The notes: generated by a model from the sequence alone, not told the origin. DNA of 64,000 bases from Catalinimonas alkaloidigena (GCF_900100765.1 NZ_FNFO01000011.1:186001-250000); one strand, 5' to 3'; counted from the stretch's first letter, positions 34,584 through 43,149 are shown. Program-made: numbers and translations.

Positions 34584-37067
34584 ATGAAACTGTATACAAC
34601 ATGGGGACTGGCGCTGCTCAGCAGCGCGGTACTGGCGCAGGAATTCGAGGTGCACGAGCGTCCGGCCCCTGCCGAAGGGTGGCAGCCCCGGGGCGTGGTC
34701 TTCGCCGACCTGAACAGCAATACCCAACTGGAAACCATTTGGTACGGCGACGCAGCGGGCAAGGGTCTGCTGTACCTGGGCAGCAACGTGCACACCAGCG
34801 CTCCGGCCTATACCACGCTCGATCTGGGATTTCAGTCGATTGTCACCGTAACGCTGGTCGATGCCGACCAGGACAACGAAGTCGACGTATTGGTTTCCGG
34901 GAAAAAAGCACCCTCGGGTGAACCGGCCAGCCAGCTTTACCTGAATCGGGGCAACTCTACGTTTGAGCCTTCGGATTGGATCGACAGTCTGGCCGCGATC
35001 CAGACCCTGTGGGCAGACTGGGATAGCGACGGTCGAAAAGATCTTTTGGTCTACGGCACGGATGCCGACGGTGTGCTGGCCCTGCATGCCTATCGACACA
35101 CTACCGATGGTTGGGAGCGGCAGAATTCCGGCTTGCCTGCCTGGCTTCAGCAGACGATGCTGCCGTTTGATGCGGACAACGATGGCGATACCGATGTGCT
35201 GATCACCGGTCGCGCCTCGGACGGCACGGCGGTGGCGCAGGTGTATACCAATCAGGGGAGCTTTCGCTTTCAGGCCGGAACCCAGCTTCCGGCAAGTAGC
35301 GTGGGGGGAGCGACGGCCGCCGGCGATTACAACAGCGATGGTCACATGGATCTGCTGCTGACGGGAACTGACCCTACCGGGCAAGCGCAGACGCTCCTCT
35401 ACCTTCATCAGGGGGACGGCTACCAGCGGGCGGCCCTCGAACTGGAGGCTATGGTGGGACAAACGGCTCTGCTGGCCGACCTGGACCACGATGGGTCCAC
35501 CGATGTGTTGTTGGCCGGTACGAAGGCGGCCGGTACCCCGGGGTGGCGTCTCTATGCCCAGCGGACCGAAGGCCTACAGGCTGTGAACTACGATACCCTG
35601 GCGCAGGCCACTTCGCTTGTGGGCGTGGCCGACCTGACCAACGACGGGAACCTGGACCTGATACAAACCGGTTCGCAAAACGATACCGCAACGGTACATT
35701 TCTGGCAGAGCCTGGCCTCCCCGAACCGTGGCCCCCACGTGCCGACCGACCCGCGTTCCGTCACCATTGCGAACCGCACACTACTTTCCTGGCAAGCCCC
35801 CACTGATGACACAACGGCCCAAGAGGCCCTGACCTACGAAGTTTACGTCGGCACATACGAAGAAGGCATGGACATTGCGTCCGCTACGGCCCATAAAGGC
35901 GGGTTGCGCAAACTCGTAGCCCACGGTAGCCAGGGGCAGGGCACGACATTTACCCTCTACGACCTGCCCGACGGGGTGTATTACTGGGGAGTACAGGCGG
36001 TCGATAATGCTTTCCGCGGTAGCGAATGCTGGTGTGCTGAGGGACAAGGGGGAAGCGGATTTTGCACGGGGCTGTTCCGCGTGTGTACCGACATTGCACG
36101 GGCCGATACTATGCTCTGTGAGGGCACGGCTTTGACCTTAACCACTTCTACCGGAGGAGCCTGGTATTCGACGGCTCTGGGATTTCTGTCGGAATCGGCT
36201 ACGACGACGTATACCGCGACGCAATCGGATACGCTCTATTATGTGGGGCCGCCAGATGCCGCCTGCCAGGAAAATTACTCGTTAACCGTACAACTGGCTT
36301 TCCCCGATAGCATGCAATTAACCCTTGGGGCAGACACGACGGTTTGCCCAGGCGAAGTACTTTCGTTTTCCGCAGATACTGCCTTGGGGCAGGTGCGCTG
36401 GAGGTCGGCGGCGCAGGGCGATCTGGGTACCGACACGCCTCTTTACTATACCGCTTCGCAACGCGATCAGGTGTGGGCTGAACTGCACACGGCAGGAGGC
36501 TGTACGGTGTGGAGCGATACCGTCACCATTTCCCTGTTCGAAACGATTGAGCTGTTGTCAGAAGAAGAGGTGCGGATGCCGGAAGGTGGTTCTGTCGTGT
36601 TGCGCACCGCCCAGGCGCGTACGTACCAATGGAGCCCGGCGGAAGGATTGAGCGATCCAAATAGCGATAGTCCGGTGGCAACGCCCGATGTGACGACGAC
36701 CTACGTGGTCAAGGCGACCTCACTCGACGGGTGTGCGCTCGTCGACAGCATCACCGTAATCGTTGAGCCACAGGTAACCGCCACCCGTTTGTTCATCCCC
36801 AATTACTTTAGCCCGAATGGCGATGGCCGAAATGAAGTGTTCAAAGTATACGGCGACGGCATCGACGCATTTACGTTGCAGATTTTTGACCGTTCCGGTG
36901 TAAAAGTTTTTGAAACGACCAATCCCTCCGAAGGCTGGGCGGGCGATGTAAACGGCACACCACAGCCTGGCGGCGTATACCTGTGGCGCATCTCCGGACA
37001 GTTTCGCGATGGGTCGGAGCTAACGTTCAACGGCGAACGTACCGGCGTAATCAGACTGGCGCGCTGA
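34584..37067 (+). CDS. FG-GAP repeat surface protein with type-B T9SS C-terminal domain (CHU_C)
   Basis: 827 residues. Signal peptide to about residue 18 (ALLSSAVLAQ), then an FG-GAP/VCBS propeller (about 30-385) with Asp-rich loops (DADQDNEVDVLV, DADNDGDTDVLI, DYNSDGHMDLLL, DLDHDGSTDVLL), Fn3-like and Ig-like domains (about 390-735), and a gliding-motility-associated C-terminal domain (about 740-827: LFIPNYFSPNGDGRNEVFKV, FDRSGVKVFETTNPSEGWAG, GGVYLWRISGQFRDG). That CHU_C domain is a type-B signal for export through the type IX secretion system. The PorP/SprF-family gene overlapping the stop (TGATG) is the expected partner of type-B substrates. Likely a cell-surface adhesin-like protein. Confidence 0.9.
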   Translation: MKLYTTWGLALLSSAVLAQEFEVHERPAPAEGWQPRGVVFADLNSNTQLETIWYGDAAGKGLLYLGSNVHTSAPAYTTLDLGFQSIVTVTLVDADQDNEVDVLVSGKKAPSGEPASQLYLNRGNSTFEPSDWIDSLAAIQTLWADWDSDGRKDLLVYGTDADGVLALHAYRHTTDGWERQNSGLPAWLQQTMLPFDADNDGDTDVLITGRASDGTAVAQVYTNQGSFRFQAGTQLPASSVGGATAAGDYNSDGHMDLLLTGTDPTGQAQTLLYLHQGDGYQRAALELEAMVGQTALLADLDHDGSTDVLLAGTKAAGTPGWRLYAQRTEGLQAVNYDTLAQATSLVGVADLTNDGNLDLIQTGSQNDTATVHFWQSLASPNRGPHVPTDPRSVTIANRTLLSWQAPTDDTTAQEALTYEVYVGTYEEGMDIASATAHKGGLRKLVAHGSQGQGTTFTLYDLPDGVYYWGVQAVDNAFRGSECWCAEGQGGSGFCTGLFRVCTDIARADTMLCEGTALTLTTSTGGAWYSTALGFLSESATTTYTATQSDTLYYVGPPDAACQENYSLTVQLAFPDSMQLTLGADTTVCPGEVLSFSADTALGQVRWRSAAQGDLGTDTPLYYTASQRDQVWAELHTAGGCTVWSDTVTISLFETIELLSEEEVRMPEGGSVVLRTAQARTYQWSPAEGLSDPNSDSPVATPDVTTTYVVKATSLDGCALVDSITVIVEPQVTATRLFIPNYFSPNGDGRNEVFKVYGDGIDAFTLQIFDRSGVKVFETTNPSEGWAGDVNGTPQPGGVYLWRISGQFRDGSELTFNGERTGVIRLAR

Positions 37068-38644
37068 TGTGGACTACACTGCGGAAGACGATTTATTTTC
37101 TGGCGGGGAGCCTGGTGCTCCTTTTCGGAACAACCAGCCCTGGGGAGGCACAGCCTCCCCAGTTTTCTCATTATCAGTATACCCCTTTACAGGTAAATCC
37201 CGCCCTGGTGGGCACGTCGTCGTATGCTACGGCCATCACCGACTTTCGCCGTCAGCAGTACGCGGGTGGAATGGCCTTTCGTACCACGTTGCTGTCGGGT
37301 AGCTATCCCTTGTTCAACCGCGCCACCAAACAACAGGTCGCAGGGTTCGGCCTCTCGCTGCTCGACGACCGTACCACGGAGTTCTACAGCTTCCAACAAC
37401 TCAACCTCAACGTAGCACACCCGATCCAGCTGGGGCCGATGCAGTGGCTGAGTTTGGGCTTGCAAGTCGACTACAGCGCCAAGCGACTTTCGACCGATGG
37501 CCTCACCACCGGCAGTCAGTTTCTGCCCGAACGTGGTTTCAGCCCAGGTGCACCAACGGGCGAGTTCCTGGGAAATTTTAGTGCCGATTTTTTCTCCATC
37601 CACACCGGAGCCTACTGGTACCGACTTGACGAAGACGACCGGCAGCAGGCGTATGCCGGACTGGCAGTGTACCACCTGAACCGTCCCAACGAATCGTTTA
37701 CCGGGCAATCCAGCCCCCTGCCGATGTCGGTCGTGATGACGGCCGGTTGGGAAATCTACCGACAGCAGCAGTGGGCCGTTCGCCCGGAAGTGCTGGTGAC
37801 CCACCGGGGGGGCGGAAGCTGGCTGAGTGCGGGATCGATGGTACAGTATGAGCTGCAACCCGGCAACCGACGCACGCCCGCTACGACGCTGGACATGGCC
37901 GCGCGTTACACCACCGGCCAATCCATGATCCTTTCAATCCAGTGGGTACAACCGCAACTGGTTTTTGGCTTCGCATACGATGTGCCGCTTGGGGCCGGAC
38001 GCATGCAGCCGAACCCTTCGCGCGGCGCTGCCGAATTTCTGCTGGCATTCCGCAAACCCGTTGAGCCCAAAAACAAGAAACGGCGAAGAAAGCGCTCCGC
38101 AAAGAAACGTACAAAATCGTCTGCTAACCGGACCACCGCCCGTCGAGCCCCCCAACCCCAACCGTCCGGTCAGGAGCCGACCTCAACGCCACCGCGTAGT
38201 GTGGCGCCGAACGATAGTACCGCTTTGGCGGCCGGCGCTCCGTCAGAACGTGGCGATACGGTTGCGGTCGCTGCCGATGTCCACCGCCGGCACGGGTTCC
38301 TGCAGGCGGGACATTTGCCCGAGAGCGTACTTTTTGGTTTTAACCAGACCGAGGTGGTCGATGAACAAGCTCCAGCGCTAGAGGCAGTGGCCCAATTGAT
38401 GCACGACAACCCGTCGTTACGCCTCACGCTGGTAGGTCATACCGACAATTTGGGCGCGTCGGAGGTCAATCAGCAGATTTCAGAAGCCCGCGCCGCGTCC
38501 GTGAAGCAGTACCTCGTGCGGCGGGGAGTGGCGGCCGAGCGAATGACCGTAGAGGGCGAAGGAGAGCGATCGCCGAAGTTTCCGAACACAGATTCTGCGC
38601 TGCGTTCCCGAAATCGGCGGGTGGAGTTCCGTTTCGTGGAGTAA
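37067..38644 (+). CDS. PorP/SprF-family outer membrane protein fused to an OmpA peptidoglycan-binding domain
   Basis: 525 residues. Signal peptide (IYFLAGSLVLLFGTTSPGEA, about 9-28), a PorP/SprF beta-barrel domain (about 30-325: PPQFSHYQYTPLQVNPALVG, then AYAGLAVYHLNRPNESF), a very basic then Pro/Ser-rich linker (about 327-400, KNKKRRRKRSAKKR), and an OmpA-C domain (about 415-525: LVGHTDNLGASEVNQQISEA, RNRRVEFRF). PorP/SprF proteins retain or help to secrete type-B T9SS substrates; the OmpA domain would fasten the barrel to the cell wall. The ATG at 37067 overlaps the upstream stop by one base, so expression is coupled to the substrate gene. Confidence 0.9.
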   Translation: MWTTLRKTIYFLAGSLVLLFGTTSPGEAQPPQFSHYQYTPLQVNPALVGTSSYATAITDFRRQQYAGGMAFRTTLLSGSYPLFNRATKQQVAGFGLSLLDDRTTEFYSFQQLNLNVAHPIQLGPMQWLSLGLQVDYSAKRLSTDGLTTGSQFLPERGFSPGAPTGEFLGNFSADFFSIHTGAYWYRLDEDDRQQAYAGLAVYHLNRPNESFTGQSSPLPMSVVMTAGWEIYRQQQWAVRPEVLVTHRGGGSWLSAGSMVQYELQPGNRRTPATTLDMAARYTTGQSMILSIQWVQPQLVFGFAYDVPLGAGRMQPNPSRGAAEFLLAFRKPVEPKNKKRRRKRSAKKRTKSSANRTTARRAPQPQPSGQEPTSTPPRSVAPNDSTALAAGAPSERGDTVAVAADVHRRHGFLQAGHLPESVLFGFNQTEVVDEQAPALEAVAQLMHDNPSLRLTLVGHTDNLGASEVNQQISEARAASVKQYLVRRGVAAERMTVEGEGERSPKFPNTDSALRSRNRRVEFRFVE

Positions 38645-39042
38645 CGTATTGCCTTGACAATCAGGCAAGAAAACATGGCTATTGTGTCATTTATACGTAT
38701 TTACTCAATTTTTTCAGAAAAATCTTTCCTTCAGTTAATCCTTTTCTTATCTTCAGCCCCAATTTGAGAGGCCCTCAAATGTTTCTTGTGCATTTTTTAG
38801 GGTTTCGTAAACTTTTTGCGTTATATCATTGTATTTGTGGAAGTTAAACAACTTACATCACTGTTTTTTCGCACGGATGCGAACAAAATTGAACTCACCA
38901 CCTCGACTTTCTGTTATAGATAACTGTGCAGCCATCTGTTTTTAACTATCCAGATTTTACGTCTTTAATTTAAATATCCAACCGGGAAGGCTGGGCTGAA
39001 TAGCCATGTCAGTCAATCTTTCCGAAACCCGATTATCCTAAT
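38645..39042. other. Non-coding region upstream of rpoD with inverted repeats
   Basis: 398 bases, A+T-rich compared with the genes around it, with no convincing gene. A weak hairpin (TTGCCT/AGGCAA, 38649-38668) lies just after the PorP-OmpA stop. A spaced palindrome ATTTGAG-AGGCC-CTCAAAT lies at 38762-38780. A partial promoter match (TGTATTTG at 38830-38837, one base off TAnnTTTG) is 205 bases from the rpoD start, leaving a long potential leader. Confidence 0.5.
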
Positions 39043-39909
39043 ATGAGAGAGCTGAAGATCACGCATCAGATCACCAACCGCGACAGTGCTACCTTGGAGA
39101 AGTACTTCACGGAAATCTCCAAAGTGGAACTGCTGACACCTGACGAGGAGGTGGAGCTGGCGCAGCGTATCCGCAGGGGCGATCAACAAGCCCTGGAAAA
39201 GCTGGTAAAAGCAAACTTGCGCTTCGTGGTTTCTGTGGCCAAGCAGTATCACCACAGCAAAATTCCGCTGAACGATCTGATCAATGAGGGGAATCTGGGG
39301 CTTATCAAAGCGGCCCAGAAATTCGATGAAACAAAAGGGTTTAAATTTATTTCGTACGCGGTATGGTGGATTCGTCAGTCGATCATGCAGGCGCTGAACG
39401 ACCATTCTCGTCTGGTCCGGATTCCGGCCAACAAAGTCGGTGAACTTTCCAAAATCAGCCAGGCCGTTTCCAAAATGGAACAAGGGTTCGAGCGTGAGCC
39501 CACTACCGAAGAGCTGGCTGACTTCCTGGGCGTTCGTGTAGAAGACATTCAGAACGCGCACACCGCGTCGATTCGTCAGACGTCGCTTGACGCTCCGTTT
39601 GCAGAAGGAGAAGATGGCTCTCTGCTGGACGTAATTCAGAACCCAGAAGCGACTCCTGCCGACACGGAACTGGAAAACGATACATCACTGCGCGTGGATC
39701 TGGAGCGCCTGATGTCGTCGTTGTCTGAGCGCGAAGGTGAAGTGTTGCGCCGTTTCTTCGGCATCGGGTACGAATACACCCAGTCGTTGCAGGACATCGC
39801 CGAAGATCTGGGCCTGACGCGTGAGCGTGTACGGCAGATCAAAGAAAAAGCGCTTCGCAAGTTGCGTTCCGATGCGGGTCTGCAACTGTTGCAACCGTAC
39901 ATGGTATAA
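39043..39909 (+). CDS. rpoD: Primary RNA polymerase sigma factor (RpoD, Bacteroidota type)
   Basis: 288 residues. Regions 1.2 (about 12-45), 2 (about 50-120, NDLINEGNLGLIKAAQKFDE and FISYAVWWIRQSIMQALNDH), 3 (about 128-205) and 4 (about 222-282, GIGYEYTQSLQDIAEDLGLT, RERVRQIKEKALRKLR) are all present. It lacks the long region 1.1 and non-conserved insert of E. coli RpoD, as is normal in Bacteroidota, whose housekeeping sigma recognises -33/-7 promoters such as those noted here. Starts MRELKITHQITNRDS, typical for the phylum. A strong terminator follows. Confidence 0.96.
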   Translation: MRELKITHQITNRDSATLEKYFTEISKVELLTPDEEVELAQRIRRGDQQALEKLVKANLRFVVSVAKQYHHSKIPLNDLINEGNLGLIKAAQKFDETKGFKFISYAVWWIRQSIMQALNDHSRLVRIPANKVGELSKISQAVSKMEQGFEREPTTEELADFLGVRVEDIQNAHTASIRQTSLDAPFAEGEDGSLLDVIQNPEATPADTELENDTSLRVDLERLMSSLSEREGEVLRRFFGIGYEYTQSLQDIAEDLGLTRERVRQIKEKALRKLRSDAGLQLLQPYMV

Positions 39910-39928
39910 AGCATTACCGCTTCTTAAG

Positions 39929-39962
39929 AACCCGAACCTTGCAACAAGGTTCGGGTTTTTCT
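39929..39962 (+). terminator. Intrinsic terminator of rpoD
   Basis: AACCCGAACCTTG (39929-39941) pairs perfectly with CAAGGTTCGGGTT (39945-39957) around CAA, followed by TTTTTCTTT. Confidence 0.9.
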
Positions 39963-39983
39963 TTGCCCTGATTTCTCTTTCCA

Positions 39984-40712
39984 ATGGCCATTTACGTAGG
40001 CACTTCGGGCTGGAGTTACGACCACTGGCACGGCGTGCTGTATCCGCACGGGCTGCCGGCCCGCGAGCGACTGGATTACTACCTGCGGGCGTTTGCTACG
40101 GCTGAACTCAACAGCAGTTACTACCACTGGCCTCGGCGCGCGAGCTTTTATCATTGGCGACGGCGGCTGCCGGAGAACTTTCGGCTGAGCGTAAAAGCGC
40201 CCGGCTTGCTGACCCATGTACGGCGGCTGTATTCGCCTGAAGGGTGGGTAGCACGCATGCGGCGCGATCTATGGGCACTGGGGCTGCGCTATGCGGTGCT
40301 GTTGGTGCAGTTGCCGCCCACGCTGGCGTACGACTACGAGCGGCTTGCGTGGTTTCTGCAGTGTGTACCGGACGAGTGGCGGGTAACGGTAGAGTTCCGT
40401 CACCCTAGTTGGCACCGGGAGGAGGTGTTTGCCCTCTTGGAGCGGCATGGCGCGGCTTACTGCATTATGAGTGGCGCCCATTTGCCGTGTATCCTGCGTG
40501 CGACGGCTTCGTTTGTCTACGTGCGGCTGCACGGTCCTGACACGCAGCATCTGTATGGCGGATCGTACAGCGATCAGGACTTATACTGGTGGGCCGAACG
40601 GATACGCGAGTGGCAGAGACAGGGCCGCGATGTCTATGCTTATTTCAACAATGACGGCGGTGGCAACGCTGTTCGTAACGCCCAGCGCCTGAAAGAGTTT
40701 TTGTGGCTGTAG
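39984..40712 (+). CDS. DUF72 family protein
   Basis: 242 residues. Starts IYVGTSGWSYDHWHGVLYP, then ATAELNSSYYHWP, FRLSVKAPGLLTHVRRLY, VLLVQLPPTL and VTVEFRHPSWHREEV, and ends with DVYAYFNNDGGGNAVRNAQR: all hallmarks of DUF72 (YecE-like), a TIM-barrel family of unknown activity. No signal peptide; cytosolic. The ABC ATPase gene starts 18 bases after its stop, so they may be co-transcribed, but no functional link is known. Confidence 0.9.
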   Translation: MAIYVGTSGWSYDHWHGVLYPHGLPARERLDYYLRAFATAELNSSYYHWPRRASFYHWRRRLPENFRLSVKAPGLLTHVRRLYSPEGWVARMRRDLWALGLRYAVLLVQLPPTLAYDYERLAWFLQCVPDEWRVTVEFRHPSWHREEVFALLERHGAAYCIMSGAHLPCILRATASFVYVRLHGPDTQHLYGGSYSDQDLYWWAERIREWQRQGRDVYAYFNNDGGGNAVRNAQRLKEFLWL

Positions 40713-40730
40713 AGTGCTGTACACGAGGCA

Positions 40731-41813
40731 GTGAATGATGATCCAGTAAACCCTATAAATCCAGTTTTTCCTTTGCTACGCGTTCAGTCCTTATCACGTC
40801 ATTACCCCGAACAAACCTCGGCCGCGGTACAGCAGGTTTCATTGCAGTTAGAACCGGGCGAAATTCATGCCCTGACTGGATCCAGTGGTTCCGGCAAAAC
40901 AACCCTTCTGCGTCTGATTGCCGGATTGGAAGATCCGGACGCTGGAGAAATCTGGCTGGGAGAAGAACGGATCAAGGCGCCATCGCAACAGCTGGTGCCG
41001 GGGCATGCGGACATTCGTCTGGTGGCGCAAGATTATCAACTCGACCCCAACCTGACGGTTTACGATAACCTCAAAGCACGCATGCGGGTCTATACCCAAG
41101 CTTATCAGCAAGAGCGCATTACTGAACTTCTGCAATTTGTTCACCTCTGGGCGAAACGCGACCGCTATCCGCGCGAGTTATCCGGTGGCGAACAACAGCG
41201 GCTGGCGTTGGTGCGCGCACTGGCCGACGAGCCCACACTTCTGTTGCTCGACGAACCCTTCAGCAACCTGGACCGGCTGTTGCACCGGGAGCTCCGTCAC
41301 CAACTGTTTGAGATGCTGCATCAGGAGCAGATCACTACGTTGGTCGTAACACATGATCCTGCAGACGCGCTGTCGCTGGCCGATCGCATTTCAATCTTGC
41401 AGGCAGGTCAGGTCATTCAGACGGGAGCGCCACAAGAAATCTACACGCAACCCCGCACCGCCTACGTGGCACGCTTCTTTGGTTTGGCCAATTTGATCGA
41501 AGGAAAGGCGTTGACGCAGCACTTTTCCATTGACGCGGAGCCGACGGGCGTGTATTGCGTGCGACCCGAACAGCTTGAACTCACCACGGCCGATGCACCG
41601 CGCGCCAATGCGCAAATCAGACAAGTTAGGTTTCTGGGAGGACAGCAGGAAATTGAGGTCGTAGTGGGGGAAGAGCTAATTACGCTTTTGGTGTCGGCCG
41701 ACACTTGGCGTAGTGGGCAAGACGTTCTGGTATCGCTGAAGTCGAAGGCTGTTCATCGCCTAACGGAGGTGCATATAAGTCAAAAAATCAGACGAAAAGA
41801 CGACTTTTTTTAA
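40731..41813 (+). CDS. ABC transporter ATP-binding protein, orphan
   Basis: 360 residues, GTG start (no in-frame ATG nearby). ATPase of the FbpC/PotA/CysA class: Walker A GSSGSGKTT (about 50-58), Q loop LVAQDY, signature LSGGEQQRLALVRALADEPT, Walker B LLLLDEPFSNLD, H loop LVVTHDPADALSLADR. A C-terminal TOBE-like regulatory region (about 285-355, GVYCVRPEQLELTTADA) is typical of importers for ferric iron, molybdate, sulfate or polyamines. No permease or binding-protein gene is adjacent, so the transporter partner and substrate are unknown. The segment after residue 340 is basic (KIRRKDDFF). Confidence 0.9.
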   Translation: MNDDPVNPINPVFPLLRVQSLSRHYPEQTSAAVQQVSLQLEPGEIHALTGSSGSGKTTLLRLIAGLEDPDAGEIWLGEERIKAPSQQLVPGHADIRLVAQDYQLDPNLTVYDNLKARMRVYTQAYQQERITELLQFVHLWAKRDRYPRELSGGEQQRLALVRALADEPTLLLLDEPFSNLDRLLHRELRHQLFEMLHQEQITTLVVTHDPADALSLADRISILQAGQVIQTGAPQEIYTQPRTAYVARFFGLANLIEGKALTQHFSIDAEPTGVYCVRPEQLELTTADAPRANAQIRQVRFLGGQQEIEVVVGEELITLLVSADTWRSGQDVLVSLKSKAVHRLTEVHISQKIRRKDDFF

Positions 41814-41884
41814 ATAAATCGGGTCAAAATGTAAAACAACCTAAGGATTTTGGTATATTTATGCGCTGGTCCATATTTAATAGG

Positions 41885-41935
41885 AGGGAATCAGAGCAAT
41901 TGTGAAGTTCACAGGCTACTGATTCCCTATTTTTG
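41885..41935 (+). terminator. Nested inverted repeat: terminator of the ABC gene or leader structure
   Basis: AGGGAATCAG (41885-41894) pairs with CTGATTCCCT (41919-41928), enclosing a second hairpin TGTGAAGTTCACA (41901-41913), and is followed by ATTTTTG. It ends 13 bases before the ATG of the next gene at 41941, so it may either end transcription of the ABC gene or fold in the leader and hide the start. Confidence 0.6.
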
Positions 41936-41940
41936 TGCCC

Positions 41941-42441
41941 ATGAAGGCCGTTGTAAAAATTGCATGGTTTATTTCAGTATTGGGATTCATCATCGTACTG
42001 TTCGGAACCTATAAAGATATCACCGATCAAGTGCTGCTCAGCAATGATCTGATCGTAGGGCGAAACACCTATTTTTACTTAGCACTTGCCCTGTTTGCCA
42101 TCGGAAATTCTCTGATTCTGTCGTTTACGTACGTGATGCCCCAGCTTCCCAAAAACTGGTACTGGGTGCCTCAGGGGGCTTACTGGCGCAGCAGTTTCGA
42201 GCATCGCCGCGCCCTCGACAACGTAATTGTGGCGTGGTTTTATGCGTTGACGTCGGTCTACAACTTTTTTGTGATGGCAGGCCTACTCATCATCGAGAGC
42301 AACAACCACATTGCCGGAGAACATACGTCGTATGGTTGGCTTTTGGGGATAGGAGTGGCCCTCTTGCTACTCGTAATGGTTGCGTTGCCCGTGCGCCTGA
42401 ACATGAAGCGCCAGAGCTTGGCTAACGCGGATGCAGATTAA
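41941..42441 (+). CDS. Small integral membrane protein of unknown function
   Basis: 166 residues with about four hydrophobic segments: WFISVLGFIIVLFGTY (about 8-23), FYLALALFAIGNSLILSFTY (about 43-62), VIVAWFYALTSVYNFFVMAG (about 94-113) and WLLGIGVALLLLVMVALPV (about 130-148). No family recognised and no charged active-site cluster; a loop rich in aromatic residues (PKNWYWVPQGAYWR) lies between segments 2 and 3. A GTG two codons upstream is an alternative start. A strong inverted repeat precedes the gene. Its 3' end overlaps the convergent gene at 42422 by 20 bases. Confidence 0.75.
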   Translation: MKAVVKIAWFISVLGFIIVLFGTYKDITDQVLLSNDLIVGRNTYFYLALALFAIGNSLILSFTYVMPQLPKNWYWVPQGAYWRSSFEHRRALDNVIVAWFYALTSVYNFFVMAGLLIIESNNHIAGEHTSYGWLLGIGVALLLLVMVALPVRLNMKRQSLANADAD

Positions 42442-42718
42442 ACGATAAATTCATCGGTACCCCTTGCTGAGCCGGGCTGCCATTAAGGCTGCCTAACGAC
42501 ACATCGGGGCGTTGGATGAACTCCATGACCAGTTCGTGCTCATCCCCGTCCTGATCCATCAGGGTAAACACCAATTGCGGGTTGTCGAGGTGATCCTTCT
42601 TGGTCGCTTCTACCACGGTAACGCCTTGCAGGCGCTCCTGAATCTCGTCTTGTAGGTCGTGAATGATGTTGATAAATGTAACTTCCAGCGGGCTGGGATT
42701 GTACTCTCGGGTTTTCAT
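42422..42718 (-). CDS. Hypothetical small soluble protein
   Basis: 98 residues, no recognised family. The middle is an acidic helix (VTFINIIHDLQDEIQERLQG) and the second half mixes strands and acidic turns (LVFTLMDQDGDEHELVMEFI), ending in a low-complexity tail (GSLNGSPAQQGVPMN). No signal peptide or membrane span. It starts 14 bases after the end of the lipoprotein gene on the same strand, so the two probably form an operon. Confidence 0.65.
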   Translation of the reverse strand: MKTREYNPSPLEVTFINIIHDLQDEIQERLQGVTVVEATKKDHLDNPQLVFTLMDQDGDEHELVMEFIQRPDVSLGSLNGSPAQQGVPMNLSFNLHPR

Positions 42719-42732
42719 GATTTCTAAAAAGT

Positions 42733-43149
42733 TCACTTCTGCGGCTGATCGGCAGAAGGAGCAAGGTGGTCGTAGCTGACCTCGCTTACCTGATTCAAGG
42801 CACTGAAGCGGATTCTGGCCAGCTTGCCTTCTCGTCCGGTTTGGCCAGCGCATTGGCTACCCGAAGTCAGGTAATAGATGTAGAACTTCTGACTGCGAGC
42901 TTCAAGCTCTTGTCGATCAGGAGGGCCCAGGCGCTGGCGAACTTCCCTTTCAGCCATTCCTATTAATTCTGTACGGAGGTCCTCGAAAAGGGGTTCGAGT
43001 TTCTGGCGATTCCCGGCACAACCCAGCCGGTCCGATTTCCAGCCCTCCTGTTCCAGCCGCTGCCAGTCTTCTCCGGCGGGGGAGGTGCAGCGGCACAGCA
43101 AACCACAAAGTACCAGGAAACAAACAGAGAAGAGAGACGTCGCTTTCAT
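42733..43149 (-). CDS. SmpA/BamE-like small lipoprotein
   Basis: 138 residues. Lipoprotein-type N-terminus (SLFSVCFLVLCGLLCRCTSP) with a lipobox-like LLCRC. The mature part carries GMAEREVRQRLGPPDRQELE, the turn-helix signature of BamE/OmlA (SmpA) domains, followed by KFYIYYLTSGSQCAG and a strand IRFSALNQVSEVSYDHL. Two further Cys (GCAG and QCAG) may form a disulfide. BamE-like domains contact beta-barrel assembly partners or peptidoglycan; the exact role is not known here. ATG 43149 is preferred because it starts the signal peptide. Confidence 0.7.
   Translation of the reverse strand: MKATSLFSVCFLVLCGLLCRCTSPAGEDWQRLEQEGWKSDRLGCAGNRQKLEPLFEDLRTELIGMAEREVRQRLGPPDRQELEARSQKFYIYYLTSGSQCAGQTGREGKLARIRFSALNQVSEVSYDHLAPSADQPQK

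Noticed and set aside
33693-35489. 598-codon open frame on the minus strand opposite the TonB-like and FG-GAP genes
   Set aside because: The plus-strand genes have clear domains, signal sequences and coupled starts; the antisense product has a low-complexity Gly/Arg composition and no recognisable domain.
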